Of a DNA stretch of 13,403 nt, positions 6,735 through 12,405 are shown piece by piece; position 1 is the first letter of the stretch; each line of letters opens with the position of its first letter. Source of the stretch: Anaerolineae bacterium (lineage in GTDB: Bacteria; Chloroflexota; Anaerolineae; Aggregatilineales; Phototrophicaceae); assembly GCA_014379235.1 (NCBI GenBank), contig JACMMD010000029.1, forward strand, positions 1 to 13,403, in the 5' to 3' direction. The notes under the pieces were generated by a model. That model did not search any database, was not told the origin of the DNA, and worked only from the letters and a program-made list of their open reading frames with translations. The position numbers were made by a program, and so were the translations under genes.

Positions 6735-7376
6735 CTAAGGAATTTCAATCGTGGAAACGCCCTCACTGATCTGCTGTTTAGGCAGCGCGACGAGGTTTGA
6801 CTCGTCATGGTAATCGAGCGCCAGCGTTGTAAAAGGGATAATCTTGCCCCAACGCCGCATCGGGCCGGTACGAGATAATGCCAGCTTAATCACCAGTGCT
6901 TCCACGATCTGCCAATCACCAATGCCCTGATACGGGCGCGAGATGATGACCTGCGGGCTGCCTTTCATTTTGGGAAGAGAGCGGTTGATGATCTGCTTGC
7001 GCTGTGACAACGTGGGCATGGGTTCAATCCGGGCTTGAACGTGGTCGGGATAGCTCTCCAACCGTGCTTGAAGCTGGTCGCTGCACTCGTCCATACTCCA
7101 GAGGTCGATAGTGGCGCGGCGAATGCCTGCGCGTCCGCTCTCGTCGCGCTTATCTGTAACTGTCACACTAGAAAGCGCCATCAGAGTCGGGTTCACTGGA
7201 AAGCACTTTAGCGAAACAGCATCGGCATACAGCGGCGCGCCCCATCCTTGACCGCGTGGCATGGCGGCGCGCCAGATTGTTTTGAGCATTTCTTCGCTTA
7301 TGCCGCGTGTAGGCGTGGTGAAGTTGTAGCCGCGCCGAGCGCCTTCAAGCACGTATTCGATGATTAGCTGCTGCAT
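6735..7376 (-). CDS. GTPase partner protein, GAP1-N-like
   Basis: A protein of 213 residues from ATG 7376. The start MQQLIIEYVLEGARRGYNF, the TRGISEEML segment and the DESGRAGIRRA segment (about residues 80-90) resemble, from memory, the N-terminal domain of 'GTPase-associated protein 1' families, which sit beside small GTPases. I cannot run a profile search to confirm it. There is no signal peptide or membrane helix, so it is cytoplasmic. It follows the GTPase gene by 22 bp on the same strand, so the two are almost certainly co-expressed. The open frame extends upstream to 7466, but that would overlap the GTPase end and add a low-complexity Ser/Arg/Asn tail, so I use ATG 7376; no clear Shine-Dalgarno is seen. 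It is much shorter than the multi-domain GAP1 proteins I recall, so it may be a stand-alone N domain. Confidence 0.75.
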   Translation of the reverse strand: MQQLIIEYVLEGARRGYNFTTPTRGISEEMLKTIWRAAMPRGQGWGAPLYADAVSLKCFPVNPTLMALSSVTVTDKRDESGRAGIRRATIDLWSMDECSDQLQARLESYPDHVQARIEPMPTLSQRKQIINRSLPKMKGSPQVIISRPYQGIGDWQIVEALVIKLALSRTGPMRRWGKIIPFTTLALDYHDESNLVALPKQQISEGVSTIEIP

Positions 7377-7398
7377 GGTGGCTGTACGCTGCGATGCG

Positions 7399-8112
7399 CT
7401 ACGGCTGCGATTTTGGTTTGGGGCGGAGCGTGTTGAAGAACTTCCGCATGAACTGTCCGACGCCATCGCCTGACATCAAACTACCCTCGCCAAATGACCA
7501 CTTATAGCCGAGACGCTCGGCCTGAGTGCGTAAGCGTTTACGCTCGTTGCGGTAGTTGTCGAGGATGTCATCGAGATTGGTTTCGCCGCGCCACAGGTCA
7601 GACTTGTTGACCAGCACGAAAAAGGCTTTGAGGTTTTTGGCGGAAGTCGGTTCTTCGTCGATCATTTGCAGCACGAAGTTGAGCGCGTCTTTGTGTTGAA
7701 CGATGTTGGTATGGTCAACCAAGAAGATGATGCCACGCGGCTGCGCTTCGCGGAACAAGTCAATCCAGTCGGTTTCCCACATGGCATATTCACCACCGAC
7801 GTCGCGGCTTGCTTTCAGTTTGAGATATTTGTCGTTGTCTAACTGCGCGGCAAAATCCGTAACTGCATCGCCACCTGCGGCAGTAGGATCGGGCGCGAAG
7901 TCATTGATCGAGTCCGAGTCCATGTTGCGCTTGAGCCATTCGATGAGCGTGGTTTTGCCCGTCTGCCGTGAGCCAAGCACGATGAACGATAAGCCCCAGA
8001 CTTTAACATAGAAAAAGTCTTCCAGCGCGCCGACGTTCTTGACGACGTTTTGCGTCACCGTCGTAAACGAGCCGACGATGATTGTGAGTATTCTATCGAG
8101 GATATTATCCAT
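7399..8112 (-). CDS. Arf/SRbeta-like small GTPase
   Basis: A P-loop GTPase of 237 residues from ATG 8112. The first 35 residues (MDNILDRILTIIVGSFTTVT on) are amphipathic and could bind membrane. G1 is GSRQTGKTT at 47-55; a Thr in the DPTAAG segment (about 77) may be G2; G3 is DVGG at 104-107; G4 is NKSD at 169-172; and SGDGVG near 214-219 fits G5. DVGG followed by Glu108 matches the Arf DVGGQ motif except that the catalytic Gln is Glu, predicting slow intrinsic hydrolysis. The frame opens further to a TTG at 8163 (MRIAFCRV), but ATG fits the family better. It lies between an aminotransferase gene (72 bp upstream) and its GAP1-N-like partner. Its target is unknown; polarity, trafficking-like, or defence roles are all open. 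Confidence 0.88.
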   Translation of the reverse strand: MDNILDRILTIIVGSFTTVTQNVVKNVGALEDFFYVKVWGLSFIVLGSRQTGKTTLIEWLKRNMDSDSINDFAPDPTAAGGDAVTDFAAQLDNDKYLKLKASRDVGGEYAMWETDWIDLFREAQPRGIIFLVDHTNIVQHKDALNFVLQMIDEEPTSAKNLKAFFVLVNKSDLWRGETNLDDILDNYRNERKRLRTQAERLGYKWSFGEGSLMSGDGVGQFMRKFFNTLRPKPKSQP

Positions 8113-8184
8113 AGCGTTATTCGTCCGCTTTCTTAAACTTACTCTGCAAAAGGCTATACGCAATTCGGCGCTATGGGTTGTGCG

Positions 8185-9297
8185 CTACGGCTGCATCTCT
8201 TTTAGACAAGCGCCAATGACGGCAACTCCCGCTTCAAGTTGGGCTTCGGGCAGCATCGCAAAACACAGCCGGATATAGCGATCTGGCACTTTGGCGACGA
8301 AACTCTGAAAACCGGGCATGAAGTCTACGCCTTGTGCCAGCGTCGCTTCACGGACTTTGGAAGCGGAGATCGTTTTCGGCAGGGTGATCCACGAGAAGAA
8401 GCCGCCATCGGGATTTGTCCACTCAGCCCAATCCGACATGTGAGCTTTTAGCGCGTTGGCCATGCTTGTGCGCCGTGCCCCATAGAACTCGCGCAGATCG
8501 CAAATATGCAAATCGAGCATTCCTGATTTGAGATAGTCGGTCAAGATTTCAGAGGAGAGCAGGCTGGTCGCGGCGTCGGATTTGAACTGCTTAAAGCGCG
8601 TAATTTGCGGCGGCGTGGCCCATATCCAACCTTGCCGCAGTGATGGCGCGACCAGTTTCGAGAACGAGCCGAGCGCGACAACATGGTCATCTTTGGTTAA
8701 CTGCTTGAACATTGGTGGGGGCGGGGTGTCGTCATAGTACAGTAGTTGATAGGTTGAATCTTCAACAATGGTGAAGTCATGTGTTTGCACCAACTGGATA
8801 AGGCGCTTGCGGTTTTCCAGCGTGGCGTTGATACCGGTTGGATTGTGGAATGACGCAATGGTGTACAGCATTTTGACGCGCTTGCCATAGCGCTCGATCA
8901 AAGCTTCGACGGCCTGTAGGTCGATGCCTTCGCTTATCATCGGCGCGCTGACGACTTCGACATTGCTCATGCGAAAGACGTTGATATTGTAGAAAAAGGT
9001 CGGGTCTTCGGTGATAACGACATCGCCGGGCTGTGTCAGGGCACGGCAAACGATATCGGCGGCGGAGATCGCGCCCGATGTAATCATCAACTCAGAGGGG
9101 TCGATCCCGGTGTAAAGGTGACCGTTAAGGAAACGAGCGACTTCTGTGCGTAAGGCGCGGATGCCATCCAATGTTCCGGCGTATTGTAAGCCTCTGCCGG
9201 AAGTTATGACATCGGCGGCGATTTCGGCCAGCGTCGAGTTTGGCATCGCGGCAACATCAGGGTAGCCAGTATTTAGATCGATCTCAAGTGCATTCAT
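8185..9297 (-). CDS. PLP-dependent fold-type I aminotransferase (class I/II)
   Basis: Aminotransferase of 370 residues from ATG 9297, resembling the MocR/2-aminoadipate-transaminase group. Visible features are NTGYPD near the start (the substrate-loop region), SGAISAAD at 74-81 (phosphate region), Asn152 in SFHNPTG, D180 in VEDSTYQ (binds the PLP nitrogen), and the PLP lysine K214 in GSFSKLVAPSLRQGW, with R221 in its phosphate loop. A late RYIRLCFAM carries the substrate-carboxylate Arg. There is no N-terminal winged-helix, so it is an enzyme and not a MocR regulator. An open frame reaches a TTG at 9348 (17 more residues), with AGG close to it; I prefer the ATG. It is the first gene of a leftward run with the GTPase pair. 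The amino-acid substrate cannot be told. Confidence 0.92.
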   Translation of the reverse strand: MNALEIDLNTGYPDVAAMPNSTLAEIAADVITSGRGLQYAGTLDGIRALRTEVARFLNGHLYTGIDPSELMITSGAISAADIVCRALTQPGDVVITEDPTFFYNINVFRMSNVEVVSAPMISEGIDLQAVEALIERYGKRVKMLYTIASFHNPTGINATLENRKRLIQLVQTHDFTIVEDSTYQLLYYDDTPPPPMFKQLTKDDHVVALGSFSKLVAPSLRQGWIWATPPQITRFKQFKSDAATSLLSSEILTDYLKSGMLDLHICDLREFYGARRTSMANALKAHMSDWAEWTNPDGGFFSWITLPKTISASKVREATLAQGVDFMPGFQSFVAKVPDRYIRLCFAMLPEAQLEAGVAVIGACLKEMQP

Positions 9298-9481
9298 GAG
9301 GGACGCTTTCTTGGGTAGAGTGAGTCTTCGCTGTGCCGTGTTTTGCAAAAACCTGCAAGGAAGTTATCATAACCTTCTCTTATAAGAACTATAGCGCTTT
9401 GAGCGCGCCCTTGAAAACTGAGCCTTATGTCCATTCTTGAAATCCAAGCGCCACATTTCATTTGATCAAAGGAGTCCATTG
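9298..9481. promoter_or_regulatory. Divergent intergenic region
   Basis: This 184-bp gap separates the aminotransferase (leftward) from the ABM-fold gene (rightward). It holds TTGCA and TGCAA arms 6 bp apart (9343-9358), an imperfect palindrome GGAAGTTAT-C-ATAACCTTC, and a TATAAG box near 9379-9384 with GCGCT-TTG-AGCGC shortly after. These could be promoter and operator elements for either direction, but I find no convincing -35/-10 pair. AAAGGAG precedes the rightward ATG at 9482 by 8 bp. Confidence 0.35.
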
Positions 9482-9790
9482 ATGTACGTTATCCACGTTC
9501 ATGTTCAAGCGAAGCCGGAGTTTGTCGAGGAGTTTCGCGCAGCGACGGTAGAAAACGCGCGCAACAGCGTCAACGAGCCGGGTGTCGTGCGTTTCGACGT
9601 GTACCAGCAGGAAGATGACCCGACGCGCTTCGTACTGGTGGAAGTCTATAAGTCGCCGGACGACCATCCCAAGCACCGCGAAACAGCGCACTATCTGACG
9701 TGGCGTGACACTGTTACGGATATGATGGCGGCGGCACGAACGGCAGTGCGCTACAACAACATTTTCCCGCAAGATTCCGACTGGAAATAA
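9482..9790 (+). CDS. ABM-fold protein, LsrG-like
   Basis: A 102-residue antibiotic-biosynthesis-monooxygenase-fold protein, a small dimeric ferredoxin-like barrel. The order of motifs follows E. coli LsrG: a first strand (MYVIHVHVQA), EEF, ARNSVNEPGVVRFDVYQ (27-42), RFVLVEVYKS (49-58), HRETAHYLTW (65-74) and a final YNNIFP. LsrG is an isomerase acting on phosphorylated autoinducer-2; others in the fold are quinol monooxygenases, so the activity is unproven. ATG 9482 has GGAG 8 bp upstream and fits the family start; an in-frame ATG at 9437 would add 15 residues with no fold. The next gene starts 2 bp after the stop, so the pair is an operon. Confidence 0.87.
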   Translation: MYVIHVHVQAKPEFVEEFRAATVENARNSVNEPGVVRFDVYQQEDDPTRFVLVEVYKSPDDHPKHRETAHYLTWRDTVTDMMAAARTAVRYNNIFPQDSDWK

Positions 9791-9792
9791 CG

Positions 9793-10956
9793 ATGCCGAC
9801 AACGCGGTTTGAGTTTGCGACAGCCACGCAGATCATTTTTGGTACGGGTGCGCTATCCGAAGCAGGCAAGATTGCGGCGGGCCTCGGCAGTCACGCGCTG
9901 GTTGTGGTTGGCGGCAGCCCCGAACGCGCTCAACCGTTATACGATCTACTCACAGCCGCTGGAGTTCAGTACACCGTGTTCAGCGTCAGCAGCGAACCGA
10001 CGGTGGAACTCGCCCGCGCAGGGGTGGCGCAGGCTCTGGCGGCGGGCTGCGATGTGGTCATCGGTTTTGGCGGCGGCAGCGCCATTGACGCGGGCAAAGC
10101 GATTGCTGTTTTAGTGTCCAACGGCGGCGACCCGCTTGACTATCTCGAAGTCATCGGGCGCGGTCAAGCACTCTCCAAGCCGTCTGCGCCCTACATCGCT
10201 ATCCCGACCACAGCCGGAACAGGCGCGGAAGTGACGCGCAATGCCGTTCTGGATTCGCCTGAGCATCAGGTCAAGGTCAGCCTACGCAGCCCGTATATGC
10301 TGCCGCGTGTGGCATTGGTTGATCCAGCGCTGACATACAGCCTGCCGCCAGCAGTCACGGCTAGCACGGGCATGGATGCGCTGGCACAGGTGATTGAGCC
10401 GTTCGTATCGAATAAGGCGAACCCTCTTACTGATTCTTTGTGTCGGGAAGGAATTACCCGTGCTGCGCGTTCGCTGCGGCGGGTATTTGAACATGGCGAC
10501 GATGCCGGAGCGCGTGAAGATATGGCGATTGCCAGTCTATTTAGCGGGCTGGCGCTGGCAAATGCAAAATTGGGCGCTGTACATGGTTTCGCGGGCGTAC
10601 TCGGCGGGATGTTCGACGCGCCGCATGGGGCAATTTGCGCGGTGCTGCTGCCGCTGGTGATGGAAACGAATGTCCGTGCTTTGCAGCAGCGCCAGCCGGA
10701 CAGCGATGCCCTGCCACGCTATGACGAAATTGCGCGATTGCTCACTCGAACGACATCAGCAACGGCGCGTGACGGTGTGGCTAGTGCTCATGCATTGTGC
10801 CAAGCGCTGCAAATTGCGCGACTGTCGGCTTATGGCATGACAGAAGCGGATATTCCAATGGTGGTGGAAAAAGCGGCGGGTTCTAGCTCAATGCAAGGGA
10901 ACCCAATTAGACTCACCGCCGATGAAATGGGCGGCATCTTGTTAAATGCTCTATGA
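9793..10956 (+). CDS. Iron-containing (group III) alcohol dehydrogenase
   Basis: A 387-residue NAD(P)-dependent dehydrogenase of the iron-type family. The N-terminal Rossmann part has FGGGSAIDAGK (92-102), PTTAGTGAEVT (138-148) and VDPALTYSLP (176-185). The helical C-terminal domain carries the metal ligands: D195, H264 in AVHGFAG and H278 in APHGAICA. The ligand that is usually His, four residues after the Asp, is Gln199 (GMDALAQVIEPFVS). I recall the same Gln in a subset of relatives, so it may be a subfamily feature, perhaps with a different metal or altered activity. The LsrG-like gene is 2 bp upstream, so the pair probably handles one substrate, a short-chain hydroxy-carbonyl compound by inference. 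ATG 9793 is the natural start; only a weak GGA precedes it. Confidence 0.92.
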   Translation: MPTTRFEFATATQIIFGTGALSEAGKIAAGLGSHALVVVGGSPERAQPLYDLLTAAGVQYTVFSVSSEPTVELARAGVAQALAAGCDVVIGFGGGSAIDAGKAIAVLVSNGGDPLDYLEVIGRGQALSKPSAPYIAIPTTAGTGAEVTRNAVLDSPEHQVKVSLRSPYMLPRVALVDPALTYSLPPAVTASTGMDALAQVIEPFVSNKANPLTDSLCREGITRAARSLRRVFEHGDDAGAREDMAIASLFSGLALANAKLGAVHGFAGVLGGMFDAPHGAICAVLLPLVMETNVRALQQRQPDSDALPRYDEIARLLTRTTSATARDGVASAHALCQALQIARLSAYGMTEADIPMVVEKAAGSSSMQGNPIRLTADEMGGILLNAL

Positions 10957-11298
10957 GAAAGATTTAGCTCGGTAACTTATTATTTCGGTATAATATATTA
11001 GCGGCAGATGAGTTTATCCGCTTTCATAAATCCGCACAGTTAATTTCCTCGAACTAAGGTGTATAAGTGGTAATCAGTTTTCAACATGGGCTGATTATTA
11101 CTAGATGGGTCTTATTGTCTGAGAAAGGACACTATCGACTCCTTAGTTGATCATGTTTTGGCTGTTTCGACTTGTTCATACCATCACACTCACCTTTCAC
11201 CGATAACGTCGTCAAACGTGCCGTTTTACTCCAATGCCCCGAAACAGGCTTTATCTCTCTTTATGTGACTTTGGCTTTAACAGTGAAAGGTCTTGAAA
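10957..11298 (+). promoter_or_regulatory. Long leader of the ferritin-like protein gene
   Basis: A 342-bp region without a credible gene. TATAAT lies at 10989-10994, without a good -35 box; it would give a transcript from about 11001 with a leader near 300 bases. The leader contains a nested hairpin (11052-11148) and ACCTTTCAC at 11192-11200, which is exactly complementary to GTGAAAGGT at 11283-11291, the Shine-Dalgarno of the next gene. A 17-codon frame (11153-11206, MFWLFRLVHTITLTFHR) overlaps this segment but has no ribosome-binding site. No clear terminator for the upstream alcohol dehydrogenase gene is seen. Confidence 0.5.
11052..11148 (+). other. Putative structured RNA element in leader
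   Basis: Outer helix: AACTAAGG (11052-11059) with CCTTAGTT (11141-11148). Inside it, bases 11066-11077 pair with 11091-11102 over 12 bp including two G-U pairs, enclosing a 13-base loop. A short TGTC/GACA hairpin (11116-11119, 11128-11131) may form a second arm, giving a three-way junction. I do not recognise a known riboswitch or small RNA. It could be a cis-regulatory leader or a small RNA from the TATAAT at 10989. Confidence 0.35.
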
Positions 11299-12321
11299 GT
11301 GAACAACATCTCACGTCGGTCTCTCTTGAAGGGCAGCGCAGCGGCAGCAGGCGCGGCGGCTCTAGGCTTCAATCAGCTATTTGGTTACAGCCGTGTCTTC
11401 GGGCAAGGCGAAGGCGATGATCCGCAGACGATGCTCAATTTGGCTGCTACCGCAGAAACGTTCGCTTGTGTTCACTACTACACAGCGATCAACTCGGCGG
11501 ACGCACTCGGCTTGAGCGAGCAAGAAGTCGGCTGGCTCAAGGCGTTCCTCGACTCGGAACTTCAGCATAAGCTGTTCCTCGAAGCCAACGGCGCTGTGCC
11601 GGTGGCGACGGAATTCTTCGTGCCGGAAGACCTGTTCAGTAACCGCGCAAGGTTCGTGGCCACGAGCAATGTCGCTGAGAACTGGTTTGTGGCGGCGTAT
11701 CTGGCCGCGACTCGCCGTTTTGCCGAACTCGGTGAACCGCTGCTGGCGGCAACCACTTCGCAGGTCTCCGGTGTAGAAGCCGAACATCAGGCGCTGATCC
11801 GCTTGATGGGCGGTCTGCAACCGTCGTTCCAAGTCTTGAAAGAGCCGCTGTTCTGGAACACGTCGGATGTTGTGCCGTTCTTCACGCCCTTCCTCGAAGG
11901 TGCGGATGGTTTCGTCGGCCCGGCAGCATTCCCCGGCGCGGACGCGATCAATGCACTGACGACTGGTTTCACGGTTCAGGCAGTGACCCCGTTCATTGCG
12001 TTGAATGGTGTCGGTACTGCTGATGCCAACGGTATGGCCCCTGAGCCGGGTGCTATGGCTCCTGCTGGCGAAGCAACACAGGACGCTGCAATGACGACTG
12101 GTGCTTGCACGGTTGCGGGCGATAACACCAACGTTCGCACCGCTCCCGATACCAATGCCGAAGTCGCGGGCAGCCTGTCGGGCAATACCCCGATGAACGT
12201 CATCGGCCAGACAACTGGCGCAGATGGCATGGTTTGGTATCAGATCGACATGGGCTGGGTTCGTGAAGATGCGGTAACTATCGCTGGCGACTGCACCGCT
12301 GTGCCAGCAGTGTCGATGTAG
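11299..12321 (+). CDS. Tat-exported ferritin-like diiron protein with C-terminal SH3b domain
   Basis: Protein of 340 residues. The N-terminus has a twin-arginine signal, NNISRRSLLKGSAAAAGAA, with the mature chain probably starting near residues 34-38. A ferritin-like (ferritin_2/DUF4439 type) four-helix domain spans about 42-175 and carries a full diiron ligand set: E53, E87-x-x-H90, E127 and E160-x-x-H163. Export by Tat fits a protein folded with its metal inside. After a hydrophobic Phe-rich segment (184-236) and a Pro/Ala/Met-rich linker (240-268), a bacterial SH3 domain lies at about 269-333 (NVRTAPDTNAEVAG, MVWYQIDMGWV), bracketed by C270 and C332, perhaps a disulfide. The start is GTG 11299, with AAAGG 8 bp upstream; TTG 11293 is too close to that site. 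Substrate and role are unknown; oxidative-stress or surface-linked metal handling is a guess. Confidence 0.88.
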   Translation: MNNISRRSLLKGSAAAAGAAALGFNQLFGYSRVFGQGEGDDPQTMLNLAATAETFACVHYYTAINSADALGLSEQEVGWLKAFLDSELQHKLFLEANGAVPVATEFFVPEDLFSNRARFVATSNVAENWFVAAYLAATRRFAELGEPLLAATTSQVSGVEAEHQALIRLMGGLQPSFQVLKEPLFWNTSDVVPFFTPFLEGADGFVGPAAFPGADAINALTTGFTVQAVTPFIALNGVGTADANGMAPEPGAMAPAGEATQDAAMTTGACTVAGDNTNVRTAPDTNAEVAGSLSGNTPMNVIGQTTGADGMVWYQIDMGWVREDAVTIAGDCTAVPAVSM

Positions 12322-12351
12322 TTCAGCTTCTGTAGTTTTGGATAAGTAAAC

Positions 12352-12390
12352 GCGGGCCGCTCTCCATCGAGAGCGGCCCGCATTCGTTTT
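12352..12390. terminator. Intrinsic hairpin terminator, probably bidirectional
   Basis: GCGGGCCGCTCTC at 12352-12364 pairs perfectly with GAGAGCGGCCCGC at 12369-12381 around a CATC loop: a 13-bp stem. Rightward it is followed by ATTCGTTTTG, leftward by GTTTACTT, both only moderately T-rich. It lies 30 bp after the stop of the ferritin-like gene and 24 bp from the stop of the leftward gene, so it can end both transcripts. Confidence 0.85.
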
Positions 12391-12405
12391 GTGGGGCGAC
12401 GAGCA

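Noticed and set aside
7377..7466. N-terminal extension of the GAP1-N-like protein
   Set aside because: It would overlap the end of the GTPase gene and adds a Ser/Arg/Asn-rich low-complexity tail; the family-like sequence begins at MQQLI.
8185..9297. MocR-type transcription regulator
   Set aside because: The aminotransferase-like domain is complete but there is no N-terminal winged-helix DNA-binding domain.
11153..11206. A 17-codon leader peptide gene
   Set aside because: No ribosome-binding site and no regulatory codon run; kept only as a possibility within the leader finding.
11172..11420. An 82-codon rightward open frame over the leader and gene start
   Set aside because: It overlaps the start of the ferritin-like gene in another frame and has no recognisable domain.
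11377..11832. A 151-codon leftward open frame
   Set aside because: Antisense to the ferritin-like domain, whose metal-ligand pattern is clear in the rightward frame.
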